DNA of 64,000 nt from Betaproteobacteria bacterium (GTDB lineage Bacteria > Pseudomonadota > Gammaproteobacteria > Burkholderiales > SG8-41), in contig JAKFUS010000041.1 of NCBI GenBank assembly GCA_021732605.1, forward strand, positions 1 through 64,000, read 5' to 3'. The notes under the pieces were generated by a model that did not search any database, was not told the DNA's origin, and saw nothing but the letters and a program-made list of their open reading frames with translations. Shown here piece by piece: positions 26,034 through 37,219 of this stretch (positions within the stretch are counted from its first letter, which is position 1; each line of letters starts with the position of its first letter). The translations under genes and the position numbers were made by a program.

Positions 26034-26840
26034 TTAAGCTGTGGGCAATTCGAGATCGGCGGCATAGGCGTTCTGCTGGTAATGGAAGGGCACCGGACCG
26101 TCAGGCAGGCCGCCGATGAACTGTTTTACAAACGGGTCTGTTGATTGTTTGACCTCTTCGGTCGTGCCCTGCGCCGCGACCACGCCATTGGCGAGGAAAT
26201 AGACGTAATCGATCGCCTTCAGTGATTCCTGCGCGTCGTACGAGACCACGATCGAGGTCACGCCCAGTGCGTCGTTCAAGCGGCGGATCAGCTTGCCGAC
26301 CACGTTGCAGGAAATCGGATCGAGGCCGGCGAATGGCTCGTCATAGATGATCAGGTCGGGATCGAGCGCGATCGCACGCGCGAGGCCAACGCGCCGAACC
26401 ATGCCGCCGGAACATTCAGCAGGCATCAACCGCGCCGCACCGCGCAGACCCACGGCGTTCAATTTCATCAACACCAGGTCATTGATCATGTCTTCCGGCA
26501 GGCTGGTTTTTTCACGCATCTGGAAGGCGATGTTTTCAAACACCGACAGATCGGTGAACAATCCGCCCTGCTGGAACTGCATGCCCATTTTGCGCCGCAA
26601 CTGATACAGCGCGTTGCGGTCGAGGGCGTGGATGTTCTGGCCGAGGACGCTGACAGTCCCGCGCGACGGGTGCAGTTGCGCGCCGATCAGCCGCAGCAGC
26701 GTGGATTTGCCGCTGCCGCTGGCGCCCATGATGCCGACGACCTTGCCGCGCGGAATCGTCAGGTTCACGGATTTGAAAATCTCGCGCGATCCGTAAGAGA
26801 AGGCGAGATCGCTGATTTCTACGATGTTACTGGTGGTCAT
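26034..26840 (-). CDS. Orphan MlaF-like ABC ATPase with altered H-loop and signature
   Basis: The protein is close to MlaF through most of its length, with Walker A GASGSGKSTLLRLIG, FQQGGLFTDLSVFENIAFQMRE, NAVGLRGAARLMPAE, Walker B LIIYDEPFAGLDP and the MlaF-type tail GPVPFHY. Two catalytic positions differ. The signature reads CSGGM instead of LSGGM, and the H-loop reads VSYDAQES where MlaF has VTHDVQEA, so the switch histidine is tyrosine. No MlaE, MlaD or MlaC copy is nearby. It may serve another MCE system elsewhere, act as a regulatory ATPase, or be losing function. Confidence 0.88.
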   Translation of the reverse strand: MTTSNIVEISDLAFSYGSREIFKSVNLTIPRGKVVGIMGASGSGKSTLLRLIGAQLHPSRGTVSVLGQNIHALDRNALYQLRRKMGMQFQQGGLFTDLSVFENIAFQMREKTSLPEDMINDLVLMKLNAVGLRGAARLMPAECSGGMVRRVGLARAIALDPDLIIYDEPFAGLDPISCNVVGKLIRRLNDALGVTSIVVSYDAQESLKAIDYVYFLANGVVAAQGTTEEVKQSTDPFVKQFIGGLPDGPVPFHYQQNAYAADLELPTA

Positions 26841-27032
26841 AAATGCGGGTGGTCATGAATACGGGTGGTCATGAAGGCGGTGGGCGGCAATGGAGGCTGA
26901 AGTGTAACCGCTGAGGCGGGTTTCGTGAACCGCGGACACCCCGGTCTGCGACGGAAATACGTTACAATTCATGACTTTCCGCGCGTACGCTAGCAGACTT
27001 TTTTTGTGCAATCTTTCGCCTGACTACCTGCC

Positions 27033-27674
27033 ATGATCACCATTGCGCTCTCCAAGGGCCGCATTTTTGACGAAACCGTGCCGCTGTTGAAGGCTGCGGG
27101 CATCGTCGCACGCGAGAATCCCGAGGCCTCGCGCAAACTGATCCTGGCCACCAATCGCCGTGAAGTGCGCCTGATCATCGTACGCGCCAGCGATGTGCCG
27201 ACCTATGTGCAGTACGGTGGCGCCGACCTCGGTGTGGCGGGCAAGGACATCCTTGATGAACACGGCAGCGCGGGCCTCTACCAGCCACTGGACCTGAAGA
27301 TCGCGAAGTGCCGGATGATGGTTGCCGTGCGCCGCGATTTCGATTACGCCAGCGCGGTGCGTCAGGGCGCGCGGCTGAAGGTCGCCACCAAATACGTGCA
27401 GACCGCGCGCGAACATTTTGCCGCCAAGGGCGTACATGTCGACCTGATCAAACTCTACGGATCAATGGAGCTGGCGCCGCTGACCGGACTGGCCGATGCC
27501 ATCGTTGATCTGGTCAGCACGGGCGGTACGCTGAAAGCCAACAACCTGGTGGCGGTGGAGGAAGTCGCCCAGGTCAGCTCACGCCTGATCGTCAACCAGG
27601 CTGCGCTGAAACTGAAACGCGCAGAGATCCAGCCGCTGATCGACGCCTTTACCCGCGCTGTATCAGCCCGGTAG
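27033..27674 (+). CDS. hisG: ATP phosphoribosyltransferase HisG, short form
   Basis: HisG starts histidine synthesis by joining ATP and PRPP. Residues [45 protein letters not shown] and the PRPP loop [19 protein letters not shown] are present. At 213 residues it is the short form lacking the C-terminal regulatory domain, so activity and feedback control require HisZ, which is not in this window. It is the first gene of the his operon. Confidence 0.96.
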   Translation: MITIALSKGRIFDETVPLLKAAGIVARENPEASRKLILATNRREVRLIIVRASDVPTYVQYGGADLGVAGKDILDEHGSAGLYQPLDLKIAKCRMMVAVRRDFDYASAVRQGARLKVATKYVQTAREHFAAKGVHVDLIKLYGSMELAPLTGLADAIVDLVSTGGTLKANNLVAVEEVAQVSSRLIVNQAALKLKRAEIQPLIDAFTRAVSAR

Positions 27675-27683
27675 GCTGAATTA

Positions 27684-28979
27684 ATGATGCGTCGCCTAGC
27701 TACAAACCAGGCCGATTTTGATGCGCAGCTTGCCGAGTTGCTGGCGTTTGAGGCTGCGCAGGATCCGCAGGTCGATGTCATGGTCGCTGCGATCCTCGCT
27801 GACGTGCAGGCGCGTGGCGACGCCGCGGTGATCGAATACACCGAACGTTTTGATGGCGTCAGTGCGAGTGCGCTGGCTGAGCTGGAAATCCCCCGTACTG
27901 AATTGCAAGCTGCGCTCGCGCGTATTCCGGCCGTCCGCCGCGAGGCCCTTGAAGCTGCTGTCGCACGCGTGCGCGATTATCACGAACGGCAGCGCGCACA
28001 GTCCTGGGGCTACACCGACGCCGACGGCAACGAACTCGGCCAGCAGATCACCGCACTCGACCGCGCCGGCCTCTATGTGCCCGGCGGCAAGGCGGCGTAT
28101 CCGTCATCGGTAATCATGAATGCGGTGCCGGCGAAAGTCGCGGGTGTTCCCGAAGTCATCATGGTGGTGCCGACGCCTCGCGGCGAAAAAAACGATCTGG
28201 TATTGGCGGCCGCTGCGATCTGCGGCGTGGACCGCGTATTTACCATCGGTGGCGCGCAGGCCGTTGCGGCGCTGGCCTATGGCACGGCGACGATTCCTCA
28301 GGTGGACAAGATCGTCGGTCCGGGCAATGCCTATGTTGCTGCAGCCAAAAGACGGGTATTTGGCGTGGTCGGCATCGACATGGTGGCGGGTCCGTCAGAA
28401 ATTCTCGTGGTCGGTGACGGCAGCACCGATCCCGACTGGGTCGCGATGGATTTGTTTTCGCAGGCCGAACACGATGAACTGGCACAGGCCATCCTGCTTG
28501 CGCCCGATGCAAAATATCTCGATGCCGTTGCCGCCAGCATCACCCGGCAGTTGAAGGACATGCCGCGGCGCGCGGTGATCGAGGCCTCGCTCAAGGGTCG
28601 TGGCGCGTTGATTCAGGTGTGCGACCTCGACGAGGCCTGTGAACTGGCCAACCGCATCGCGCCGGAACATCTGGAGCTGTCGGTGGACAATCCGGAGCGG
28701 TTGCTGCCCAAAATCCGCCACGCCGGCGCGATATTCCTCGGCCGATACACCTCCGAGGCGCTGGGCGATTATTGCGCGGGACCGAACCATGTATTGCCGA
28801 CTTCCCGTAATGCACGTTTTTCCTCCCCGCTGGGTGTTTACGATTTCCAGAAACGCTCCAGCGTGATCCGTGTATCGCAGGCCGGTGCGGCGAAACTCGG
28901 CAAGATTGCGGTGGAGCTCGCGGAAGGCGAGGGGCTGACCGCGCATGCCCGTTCGGCTGCGATGCGCTTCCGTTCGTAG
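27684..28979 (+). CDS. hisD: Histidinol dehydrogenase HisD
   Basis: HisD performs the last two oxidations, from histidinol to histidine, using NAD and zinc. The signatures [27 protein letters not shown] and the zinc/catalytic segment [15 protein letters not shown] are visible. They are followed by IAPEHLELS and [13 protein letters not shown] with the second histidine. A length of 431 residues is normal. It starts 9 bp after hisG. Confidence 0.96.
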   Translation: MMRRLATNQADFDAQLAELLAFEAAQDPQVDVMVAAILADVQARGDAAVIEYTERFDGVSASALAELEIPRTELQAALARIPAVRREALEAAVARVRDYHERQRAQSWGYTDADGNELGQQITALDRAGLYVPGGKAAYPSSVIMNAVPAKVAGVPEVIMVVPTPRGEKNDLVLAAAAICGVDRVFTIGGAQAVAALAYGTATIPQVDKIVGPGNAYVAAAKRRVFGVVGIDMVAGPSEILVVGDGSTDPDWVAMDLFSQAEHDELAQAILLAPDAKYLDAVAASITRQLKDMPRRAVIEASLKGRGALIQVCDLDEACELANRIAPEHLELSVDNPERLLPKIRHAGAIFLGRYTSEALGDYCAGPNHVLPTSRNARFSSPLGVYDFQKRSSVIRVSQAGAAKLGKIAVELAEGEGLTAHARSAAMRFRS

Positions 28980-28985
28980 GCGATC

Positions 28986-30053
28986 ATGAGCCGTTACTGG
29001 AGCAAGGTGGTGCAGGGCTTGACGCCCTATGTGCCGGGCGAGCAGCCGAAGCTGGCGAACCTGATCAAGCTTAATACCAATGAAAGTCCGTACGGCCCGA
29101 GCCGCCGCGTGCTGGAGGCTTTGCGCGCCGAAATTGGTGACTCACTGCGGCTATATCCGGATCCCGCCAGCGACCGCCTGCGCGCCGCGATTGCCAAGCG
29201 CCATGGCCTGACACCGGATCATGTGTTTGTCGGCAATGGTTCCGATGAAGTGCTGGCGCACGTGTTCCTCGGGCTGCTGAAGCACGAGGCGCCGGTGCTG
29301 TTTCCCGACATCACCTACAGTTTTTATCCGGTTTACTGTGGTCTCTACGACATTGCCTACGAACCGGTAGCGCTGAACGGTGCGTTTGATATCGCGGTTG
29401 ACGATTACCTGAAACCCAACGGCGGCATCGTGTTCCCGAATCCCAACGCGCCGACCGGGTGCTTCGTTCCGGTGGCCGACATTGAACGCTTGTTGCGCGC
29501 GAATGGCGATTCGGTGGTGGTGATCGACGAGGCCTATGTCGATTTCGGCGGTGAATCGGTAGTGCCATTGGTCAGCCGTTATCCCCAGCTGCTGGTGACG
29601 CACACATTGTCGAAGTCGCGGGCGCTGGCGGGGTTGCGCGTTGGGTACGCCATCGGTCATCCCGATTTGATTGAGGCGCTGAACCGGGTCAAGGACAGCT
29701 TCAATTCCTATCCGCTGGACCGTTTTGCGCAGGCCGGTGCCACTGCGGCGATTGAAGACGACGAATACTTTCAGGCGATGTGCCGCAAGGTCATCGTCAC
29801 CAAGCAAAAACTGGTGCAGGACCTGCAGGATCTCGGTTTCGAAGTGCTGCCGTCGGCTGCCAATTTTGTATTCGCGCGCGTGCCAGGACGCGACGGCGGC
29901 GACATTGCCGCGAAATTGCGCGAACGCAGCATCATCGTCCGCCATTTCCGCAAACCGGCGCGTATCGCCGAATTCATGCGCATCACCGTCGGCACCGACG
30001 AGCAATGCGCGGGGCTGGTGGAGGCGCTGCGCGACATCGTGTCGGCAGCGTGA
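28986..30053 (+). CDS. hisC: Histidinol-phosphate aminotransferase HisC
   Basis: This PLP enzyme transfers an amino group to imidazole acetol phosphate. Visible elements are [48 protein letters not shown] and the PLP lysine segment [20 protein letters not shown]. The spacing to hisD is 6 bp. It is of normal length and I see no missing residues. Confidence 0.96.
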   Translation: MSRYWSKVVQGLTPYVPGEQPKLANLIKLNTNESPYGPSRRVLEALRAEIGDSLRLYPDPASDRLRAAIAKRHGLTPDHVFVGNGSDEVLAHVFLGLLKHEAPVLFPDITYSFYPVYCGLYDIAYEPVALNGAFDIAVDDYLKPNGGIVFPNPNAPTGCFVPVADIERLLRANGDSVVVIDEAYVDFGGESVVPLVSRYPQLLVTHTLSKSRALAGLRVGYAIGHPDLIEALNRVKDSFNSYPLDRFAQAGATAAIEDDEYFQAMCRKVIVTKQKLVQDLQDLGFEVLPSAANFVFARVPGRDGGDIAAKLRERSIIVRHFRKPARIAEFMRITVGTDEQCAGLVEALRDIVSAA

Positions 30054-30120
30054 TGCGGCGATGATACACGAATTCGTTTATACTCTGTAATCAACAAGTT
30101 ACCCGAGACATCAGGCAATC

Positions 30121-30708
30121 ATGGCACGGCAGGCACAGGTCACCCGCGATACCCAGGAAACGCAGATCACCGTCAAGATCAACCTTGACGGCAGCGGCCA
30201 CGCCAAACTCGCCAGCGGCGTGCCTTTCCTCGACCACATGCTTGACCAGATTGCGCGTCACGGACTGGTCGATCTCGAGGTCAAGGCCAAGGGCGATCTG
30301 CACATCGACGCCCACCACACGGTTGAAGACATCGGCATCACGCTGGGTCAGGCGCTGGCCAAAGCCGTTGGTGACAAGAAGGGCGTGCGCCGTTACGGCC
30401 ACGCTTATGTACCGCTCGACGAAGCGCTGTCACGCGTAGTGATTGATCTCTCAGGGCGTCCCGGGCTGGAAATGACCGGCAAGTTCACGCGCGCGCGGGT
30501 CGGCGAATTCGATGTCGATCTGGTGCGCGAATTTTTCCAGGGTTTCGTCAATCACGCCCAGGTCACACTGCACCTCGACAACCTGAAAGGTTCCAATACC
30601 CATCACCAGGTGGAGACCCTGTTCAAGGCCTTCGGTCGTGCGCTGCGCATGGCGGTCGAGCTCGATCCGCGGGTCAAGGGCATACCATCGACCAAGGGAA
30701 AGTTATAG
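30121..30708 (+). CDS. hisB: Imidazoleglycerol-phosphate dehydratase HisB
   Basis: At 195 residues this is the monofunctional dehydratase, without the histidinol phosphatase half found in enterobacteria. Metal-binding motifs [13 protein letters not shown] and [17 protein letters not shown] are present, as are the second repeat [15 protein letters not shown] and the end KGIPSTKG. The histidinol-phosphate phosphatase needed for the pathway is not in this window. Confidence 0.96.
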   Translation: MARQAQVTRDTQETQITVKINLDGSGHAKLASGVPFLDHMLDQIARHGLVDLEVKAKGDLHIDAHHTVEDIGITLGQALAKAVGDKKGVRRYGHAYVPLDEALSRVVIDLSGRPGLEMTGKFTRARVGEFDVDLVREFFQGFVNHAQVTLHLDNLKGSNTHHQVETLFKAFGRALRMAVELDPRVKGIPSTKGKL

Positions 30709-30765
30709 GCTTTCCGCGTTGGTGCTAGGCGCCCAGGGTTCATCAATGATCGGCTACGTTTCACG

Positions 30766-31449
30766 ATGACCATCGATATCGCAGTGATTGATTACGGCAT
30801 GGGCAACCTGCGCTCGGTGTCCAAGGCCATCGAACACGTAGCGCCGGGCCGCAAGGTGGTGGTGACCGGCAACCCCGATGACGTGGCAGCGGCCGACCGT
30901 GTGGTGTTTCCGGGGCAGGGTGCTATGCCTGATTGCATGCGTGAAATGGACGCACGCGGTTTGCGCAGCGCGTTGCTCGCGGCTGCGCGCGACAAACCCT
31001 TCCTCGGCATCTGCATTGGTTTGCAGATGTTGTTCGAACACAGCGAAGAAGGTGACACGCCCGGCCTCGGTCTGCTCCCCGGTGTGGTGCGGCGGTTTCC
31101 GGCGGCGCGCATGGTCAATGCGCAAGGCGAAAAACTCAAAGTGCCGCACATGGGCTGGAATGAGGTGATGCAGGTCATGGCGCATCCTCTGTGGCAGGGA
31201 ATCGCCGACGGCAGCCGGTTCTATTTTGTGCACAGCTATTATCCCGAGCCCGCTGATCCGGGGCTGGTCGCCGGCTGGAGCGACTATCCCTTCCGGTTTG
31301 CCTGCGCGGCGGCGCGCGGCAATGTGTTCGCGGTGCAGTTCCATCCTGAAAAAAGCCACACTGCGGGCCTGCAACTGCTGTCTAATTTTGTGGCATGGCA
31401 ACCGGTGGTGCATGCGGTGCCCAACAGCGGTGCGGCCACTACAAGCTGA
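30766..31449 (+). CDS. hisH: Imidazole glycerol phosphate synthase glutaminase subunit HisH
   Basis: The class I glutamine amidotransferase triad is visible: nucleophile cysteine in FLGICIGLQMLFE, and histidine and glutamate in VFAVQFHPEKS. The start IAVIDYGMGNLRSV is typical. HisH supplies ammonia to HisF. It is followed by 226 bp without a gene, unusually long for this operon. Confidence 0.95.
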   Translation: MTIDIAVIDYGMGNLRSVSKAIEHVAPGRKVVVTGNPDDVAAADRVVFPGQGAMPDCMREMDARGLRSALLAAARDKPFLGICIGLQMLFEHSEEGDTPGLGLLPGVVRRFPAARMVNAQGEKLKVPHMGWNEVMQVMAHPLWQGIADGSRFYFVHSYYPEPADPGLVAGWSDYPFRFACAAARGNVFAVQFHPEKSHTAGLQLLSNFVAWQPVVHAVPNSGAATTS

Positions 31450-31630
31450 AACCGGCTTGTAATTGCTGACGCTGCATTTGCTGCCGCTGTAGTATGATTA
31501 ACATCTGACGCAACCTATACGCAGACAACGCTTTTTTAAACGCCGTTTTTCTGACGCATTCCTCTGACGCTTATTTGATCCGGTTTAACTGTCGCTCCCC
31601 CATTCCGACTAAACCCGGTTTCGCAATTCG

Positions 31631-31675
31631 CCGCATTTCTCCGCACTTCTCCCCCCGCACTTTTCCCCATACTCC
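31631..31675 (+). repeat. Pyrimidine-rich repeat directly upstream of hisA
   Basis: CCGCATTTCT and CCGCACTTCT follow one another and lead into CCCCCCGCACTTTTCCCC, ending at the hisA ATG. The last 45 bases contain almost no G, so hisA lacks a Shine-Dalgarno site. This looks like a right arm of the intergenic repeat family without an obvious left arm. Confidence 0.55.
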
Positions 31676-32422
31676 ATGCTGATCATTCCCGCCATTGACC
31701 TGAAAGACGGTCACTGTGTGCGCCTGAAACAGGGCGACATGAACGATGCCACGGTATTTTCCGAAGACCCCGCTGCGATGGCCAAACAATGGCTGGACCA
31801 GGGCGCGCGCCGCCTGCACGTGGTTGATCTCAATGGTGCCGCTGCGGGCAAACCGAAGAACCAGCCGGCCATCCGCGCCATTGTTCAGGCGGTGGGCACG
31901 GAATTGCCAGTGCAGCTGGGTGGTGGTATTCGCGATCTCGACACCATCGAGGCTTATATCGACGCCGGCATCAGTTACATCGTCATTGGTACCGCTGCGG
32001 TGAAAACGCCCGGTTTTCTGCAGGAAGCGTGCACCGCATTCCAGGGCCATATCATCGTTGCTCTCGACGCCAAGGACGGCAAGGTTGCCGTCGACGGCTG
32101 GTCGAAAATGACCGGACATGATGTCGTCGATCTGGCGAAAAAATTCGAGGACTACGGCGTCGAAGCCGTGATCTACACCGATATCGGCCGCGACGGCATG
32201 CTCACTGGCGTCAACATCGAGGCCACGGTTGCCCTGGCGCGCCAGTTGAATGTGCCGGTGATCGCCAGTGGCGGCATTACCGATCTCGAAGATGTCAAAA
32301 AACTTTGCGCCGTCGAAGCCGAAGGTATCACCGGCGCCATTACCGGTCGCGCGGTGTACCAGGGTACGCTGGATTTCAGGGCGGCGCAGAAGCTGGCCGA
32401 CAAACTTTCCAAAGTTGGGTAA
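31676..32422 (+). CDS. hisA: ProFAR isomerase HisA
   Basis: HisA is a (beta/alpha)8 barrel isomerase. The two catalytic aspartates are in [14 protein letters not shown] and [12 protein letters not shown]. Phosphate-binding glycine motifs appear in [12 protein letters not shown] and [14 protein letters not shown] length of 248 residues is normal. The stop codon itself is part of the heptad repeat that separates hisA from hisF. Confidence 0.96.
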   Translation: MLIIPAIDLKDGHCVRLKQGDMNDATVFSEDPAAMAKQWLDQGARRLHVVDLNGAAAGKPKNQPAIRAIVQAVGTELPVQLGGGIRDLDTIEAYIDAGISYIVIGTAAVKTPGFLQEACTAFQGHIIVALDAKDGKVAVDGWSKMTGHDVVDLAKKFEDYGVEAVIYTDIGRDGMLTGVNIEATVALARQLNVPVIASGGITDLEDVKKLCAVEAEGITGAITGRAVYQGTLDFRAAQKLADKLSKVG

Positions 32423-32523
32423 TTGGTAATTGGTGACTGGTAATTGGTAAACGACTACTACTGTTGGCGTTTGACCCTTCACTCATTACCAATAACCAAT
32501 CACCAGTTACCAGTTACCAGTCA
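32420..32523 (+). repeat. Heptad-period inverted repeat between hisA and hisF
   Basis: The left arm is TAATTGG, TAATTGG, TGACTGG, TAATTGG, and its first TAA is the hisA stop codon. The right arm is CTCATTA, CCAATAA, CCAATCA, CCAGTTA, CCAGTTA, CCAGTCA. The arms pair in the same seven-base register around a loop of about 30 bases. The array ends 11 bp before the hisF ATG. Confidence 0.9.
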
Positions 32524-32534
32524 CCGGTCTACGA

Positions 32535-33305
32535 ATGGGCCTAGCCAAACGCATCATCCCCTGTCTCGACGTCACCGCCGGCCGCGTGGTCAAGGGTGTC
32601 AATTTTGTCGAGTTGAAGGATGCCGGCGATCCGGTCGAAATCGCGCGTCGCTATGATGATCAGGGCGCCGATGAGCTGACCTTCCTCGATATCACGGCGA
32701 GCAGCGACGATCGCGGCCTGATCCTGCACATCATCGAGTCTGTTGCTGCGCAGGTGTTCATCCCGCTGACGGTCGGCGGGGGCGTGCGCTCGGTGGAGGA
32801 CGTGCGCCGCCTGCTCAATGCCGGCGCTGATAAGGTCAGCATCAACACCTCCGCGGTGCAGAATCCGCAACTGGTGGCCGATGCCAGCGGCCGTTATGGC
32901 GCGCAGTGCATCGTTGTCGCCGTCGATGCCAAACGTGTGACCAGGAACGGGCCGCTGCGCTGGGAGGTCTATACCCACGGCGGCCGCAAGGCCACGGGAC
33001 TGGATGCGGTGGAATGGGGCAAAAAAATGCAGGCATTGGGCGCGGGCGAAATCCTGCTCACCAGCATGGACCGTGACGGCACACGCATCGGTTTTGATCT
33101 CGAACTGACCAGCGCGTTTTCATCGGCGCTGGATATTCCCGTCATCGCCAGCGGCGGCGTCGGCAACCTTGACCATCTGGCCGACGGCGTCACCATCGGC
33201 CACGCCGATGCAGTGCTCGCCGCGAGCATTTTTCACTATGGCGAATACACGGTGCGCCAGGCCAAGGAACGGATGGCGCAGCGGGGTATTGAGGTCCGCT
33301 TGTAA
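32535..33305 (+). CDS. hisF: Imidazole glycerol phosphate synthase cyclase subunit HisF
   Basis: The family start [24 protein letters not shown] contains the first catalytic aspartate, and [13 protein letters not shown] contains the second. Phosphate sites [11 protein letters not shown] and [12 protein letters not shown] are present. HisF closes the imidazole ring using ammonia from HisH. There is no Shine-Dalgarno sequence ahead of the ATG; the right arm of the repeat occupies that place. Confidence 0.96.
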   Translation: MGLAKRIIPCLDVTAGRVVKGVNFVELKDAGDPVEIARRYDDQGADELTFLDITASSDDRGLILHIIESVAAQVFIPLTVGGGVRSVEDVRRLLNAGADKVSINTSAVQNPQLVADASGRYGAQCIVVAVDAKRVTRNGPLRWEVYTHGGRKATGLDAVEWGKKMQALGAGEILLTSMDRDGTRIGFDLELTSAFSSALDIPVIASGGVGNLDHLADGVTIGHADAVLAASIFHYGEYTVRQAKERMAQRGIEVRL

Positions 33306-33324
33306 GATTGATTTGAAGCGCAAT

Positions 33325-33352
33325 AAAAAATCAATTAAAATCAATAACTTAT
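33325..33352 (-). repeat. AT-rich IHF-like motif, copy 4 (between hisF and hisI)
   Basis: The plus strand contains AATCAATAACTTA, an exact WATCAANNNNTTR match, preceded by AAAAAATCAATTAA. It lies between hisF and hisI. Confidence 0.6.
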
Positions 33353-33392
33353 AAATTTCGGGCGAGTTGTTCCCGGGGGACAGGAGAATAGG

Positions 33393-33782
33393 GTGTCAGA
33401 CTGGCTGGACCGCATACACTGGGGCGCCGACGGGCTGATCCCGGCAGTGACGCAGGAGGCCGGATCGGGGCGGGTGCTGACCGTCGCGTGGGTGAACCGC
33501 GAAGCACTGCAGCAGACTGCAGCCACCGGCGAGGCCCACTACTGGTCGCGGTCGCGCAAAAAATTGTGGCACAAGGGCGAGGAATCCGGCTATGTGCAGA
33601 AGGTCAAAGCGATACGCCTCGATTGTGACGAGGATGTGGTGCTGTTCGAAGTCGAGCAGGTCGGCGGCATCGCCTGTCACACCGGGCGACATAGCTGTTT
33701 TTTTCATGAACTGCGCAAGGGGAGCTGGGTCGAGGTGGATCCAGTGCTGAAAGACCCCAAAACGATTTACAAAAAGCAGTAG
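33393..33782 (+). CDS. hisI: Phosphoribosyl-AMP cyclohydrolase HisI
   Basis: This stand-alone cyclohydrolase has the signature [21 protein letters not shown], the metal-binding [14 protein letters not shown], and the zinc cysteine region [13 protein letters not shown]. At 129 residues it lacks the HisE domain, which is encoded separately downstream. The start is GTG 33393 behind CAGGAG. Confidence 0.95.
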   Translation: MSDWLDRIHWGADGLIPAVTQEAGSGRVLTVAWVNREALQQTAATGEAHYWSRSRKKLWHKGEESGYVQKVKAIRLDCDEDVVLFEVEQVGGIACHTGRHSCFFHELRKGSWVEVDPVLKDPKTIYKKQ

Positions 33783-33793
33783 TACGGTAATTA

Positions 33794-34123
33794 ATGGCCA
33801 ATATCGACAAAGACATACTGTTGCGGCTGGGCGGGACCATCGCCGCGCGCAAGGGCGCCGACGCGGCGGGTTCGTACGTCGCCGGTTTGCTGGCCAAGGG
33901 CGAGGACGCGATCCTGCGCAAGGTGCTGGAGGAGGCGGCGGAGACTCTGCTCGCCTCGAAGGAGGGTGATAAACTGCATTTGGTCCGCGAGACCGCCGAC
34001 CTGTGGTTTCACACGCTGGTGTTGCTGGCCTGGCACGGTGTCGGGCCGGAAGATGTGCTTGCTGAATTGCAGCGGCGCGAGGGTGTGTCCGGCGTCGCGG
34101 AAAAGGCATTGCGAAACAAGTAA
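33794..34123 (+). CDS. hisE: Phosphoribosyl-ATP pyrophosphohydrolase HisE
   Basis: This all-alpha MazG-like enzyme removes pyrophosphate from PR-ATP. The metal-binding EEAAETLLASKEGD and the ADLWFHTLVLLAWHGVGPEDVLAEL segments are visible. It has 109 residues and is the last his gene, 11 bp after hisI. The tat genes follow after 80 bp, an order common in betaproteobacteria. Confidence 0.95.
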   Translation: MANIDKDILLRLGGTIAARKGADAAGSYVAGLLAKGEDAILRKVLEEAAETLLASKEGDKLHLVRETADLWFHTLVLLAWHGVGPEDVLAELQRREGVSGVAEKALRNK

Positions 34124-34203
34124 GGTCACAAGCAAGGTCGCGCCGGCAGCACGGCGCATGAATTCTTACCCCGTGCTCGTGCACGGATCATGAGGAGCTT
34201 GTT

Positions 34204-34434
34204 ATGGGTTCGTTCAGCATCTGGCATTGGTTGATCGTGTTGCTGGTGGTGGTCCTGATATTTGGCACCAAGAAACTGCGCAATATCGGCGCTGACCTTG
34301 GCGGCGCAGTCAAGGGGTTCAAGGAAGGCGTGAAGGCCGGCGACGACAAAGCCGGCGAGGCCAAGTCTGAAATCCCGCCCTCGACCGGCCAGACCATCGA
34401 CGGCGAAGCGCGCAAGGAAACCACGAAGTCGTGA
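34204..34434 (+). CDS. tatA: Sec-independent translocase subunit TatA
   Basis: TatA has one membrane helix ([21 protein letters not shown]) followed by the hinge and amphipathic helix [21 protein letters not shown], and a charged tail. It has 76 residues and multimerises to form the Tat pore. A strong GAGGAG site lies upstream. In this window the amidohydrolase at 46.9 kb, and possibly the Rieske protein, are Tat substrates. Confidence 0.95.
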   Translation: MGSFSIWHWLIVLLVVVLIFGTKKLRNIGADLGGAVKGFKEGVKAGDDKAGEAKSEIPPSTGQTIDGEARKETTKS

Positions 34435-34539
34435 CGGGTAAGAGTTGAAGGGTAATGGGTAAACTGTAAATGCAGGGGTTTCCCTGCTACGTGCTTTCAC
34501 CCATTACTCATCACCCATTACTCATCACCCATCACCCCC
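34435..34539 (+). repeat. Heptad-period inverted repeat between tatA and tatB
   Basis: The right arm is CACCCAT, TACTCAT, CACCCAT, TACTCAT, CACCCAT, CACCCCC and touches the tatB ATG. The left arm contains GGGTAATGGGTAAA. A second small perfect hairpin, GCAGGG-GTTT-CCCTGC, sits in the loop at 34472-34487. Confidence 0.85.
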
Positions 34540-34968
34540 ATGTTTGATATCGGCTTCTCCGAATTGATGGTCATTGCCGTGGTGGCGCTGATTGTCATCG
34601 GCCCGGAGAAATTGCCCAAAGTCGCGCGCACCGTCGGCCACCTGTTCGGCCGCATGCAGCGCTATGTCAACGACGTGAAGTCGGACATCAGCCGCGAAAT
34701 GGCGCTCGATGATCTGCGCAAACTGCAATCGAGCATGCAGGACACGGTGCAGTCGATCGAGCAGTCGGTGACCACGGAAGTCCGGGCTGCAGAGGAATCG
34801 GTAGCCGGGGAGGTGCGCTCGGCAGAACAGTCAATGGCCGAGGAGAAGCGTTCGGCTGGAAGCGAAATGAACAAAATAACCGCCGCTTCGCCGGCCTCTG
34901 CCGCAGACTCTGCAGCACCGGGCGCACCCGCAGCCGTCGCCGTGCCGGAACCGGTCAAACCGGTATAA
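34540..34968 (+). CDS. tatB: Twin-arginine translocase subunit TatB
   Basis: The start [50 protein letters not shown] is the classical TatB pattern of one helix, a PEKLP hinge and an amphipathic helix. The C-terminal half is acidic and Ala/Pro-rich, as usual. TatB receives the substrate with TatC. No Shine-Dalgarno site is present because the repeat arm abuts the start codon. Confidence 0.95.
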   Translation: MFDIGFSELMVIAVVALIVIGPEKLPKVARTVGHLFGRMQRYVNDVKSDISREMALDDLRKLQSSMQDTVQSIEQSVTTEVRAAEESVAGEVRSAEQSMAEEKRSAGSEMNKITAASPASAADSAAPGAPAAVAVPEPVKPV

Positions 34969-34989
34969 AAGAACCGGCGAAAACAAGCG

Positions 34990-35811
34990 GTGACCGAAGA
35001 CACCTTCATCTCCCACCTGGTCGAACTGCGCGACCGGCTGCTGCGTGCGCTGATCGCGTTCGGGCTGGTGCTGCTGGTGCTGATTCCGTTTTCTTCCAAC
35101 CTCTACGACCTGCTGGCGACACCGATGATGCACGCGCTGCCCGAGGGCGCAAAAATGATCGCCACCGGCGTGATCACGCCGTTCCTGGTGCCCGTCAAGG
35201 TAGCGATGATGCTGGCTTTCATGATCACGCTGCCCTACACGCTGTTCCAGGCCTGGTCGTTCATTGCGCCCGGCCTCTATAACCACGAAAAACGTCTGGT
35301 GCTGCCACTGGTGGTGATGAGTACGCTGCTGTTCGTGATCGGCATCGCGTTCTGCTATTTCTTTGTCTTCAACACCGTATTCCACTTCATCAACCAGATC
35401 GCGCCAAAAAGCATTTCGGTGGCGCCGGACATCGAAAACTATCTCAATTTCGTGCTCACCATGTTCATGGCCTTCGGTCTGACTTTCGAGACGCCGATCG
35501 TGGTGGTGATGCTGACGCGCATGGGCATCGTCACGCTGGAGCAGTTGCGCAACATCCGGCCCTATTTCATTGTCATTGCCTTCATCATCGCCGCGGTGGT
35601 CACACCGCCCGACGTGGTGTCGCAACTGCTGCTGGCGATTCCGATGTGCCTGCTGTTCGAGGTGGGCTTGTTTGCTGCGCGCTTCGTGCCGCCACGGCCG
35701 CGCAGCGCGGAAGATGATGAATCGGGAAAATACAGTCCGCCGTCGGATGCGGCGCAGGACGCGGAACTCGACCGGATCGCTGCCGAAGAGCGCAGCCGCT
35801 CCGGCAACTGA
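34990..35811 (+). CDS. tatC: Twin-arginine translocase subunit TatC
   Basis: TatC recognises the twin-arginine signal. Six membrane helices are visible, with the conserved FISHLVELRDRLLRALIAFG, FMITLPYTLFQAWSFIAPGLYNHEKR and FGLTFETPIVVVML segments. The start is GTG. Its 273 residues include a polar C-terminal tail, as in other betaproteobacteria. Confidence 0.96.
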   Translation: MTEDTFISHLVELRDRLLRALIAFGLVLLVLIPFSSNLYDLLATPMMHALPEGAKMIATGVITPFLVPVKVAMMLAFMITLPYTLFQAWSFIAPGLYNHEKRLVLPLVVMSTLLFVIGIAFCYFFVFNTVFHFINQIAPKSISVAPDIENYLNFVLTMFMAFGLTFETPIVVVMLTRMGIVTLEQLRNIRPYFIVIAFIIAAVVTPPDVVSQLLLAIPMCLLFEVGLFAARFVPPRPRSAEDDESGKYSPPSDAAQDAELDRIAAEERSRSGN

Positions 35812-35877
35812 CCTCGTCAAACAGGGCGCTAAACCAGCGGACGAGCTTGCCGCGGATCAAGGTGCCGGTTGCTGTTG

Positions 35878-35969
35878 TCGGCTTAGCCGATAAGCAGACT
35901 AAGCCAGCAGAAGCGGCTGGCGGCGACAGCGGGCTAAGCCGAATAGAGCCGCCGGTAGGGGTTACCGGC
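35878..35969. terminator. Hairpin cluster between convergent tatC and degQ-like genes
   Basis: Three perfect hairpins lie in the 165-bp convergent gap: TCGGCTTAGCCGA at 35878, GCCAGC with GCTGGC at 35903-35921, and GCCGGTA with TACCGGC at 35951-35969. CTAAGCC repeats link them. No T-run follows, so a terminator role is only plausible. Confidence 0.35.
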
Positions 35970-35976
35970 TAAGTAA

Positions 35977-37146
<1,170 letters not shown>

Positions 37147-37219
37147 GAAGGGGCTGCGGGGTCGCGGTTACAATGTTTTTTGTTTGAAGAATTCAATCGG
37201 GCTTATGAAACGGGAGCTT

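Noticed and set aside
27033-34123. Histidine leader-peptide attenuator
   Set aside because: No run of His codons or alternative hairpins is seen upstream of hisG.
34171-34186. CCGTGC-TCGT-GCACGG hairpin as terminator of the his operon
   Set aside because: The stem is only 6 bp, no T-run follows, and a ribosome site for tatA comes directly after.
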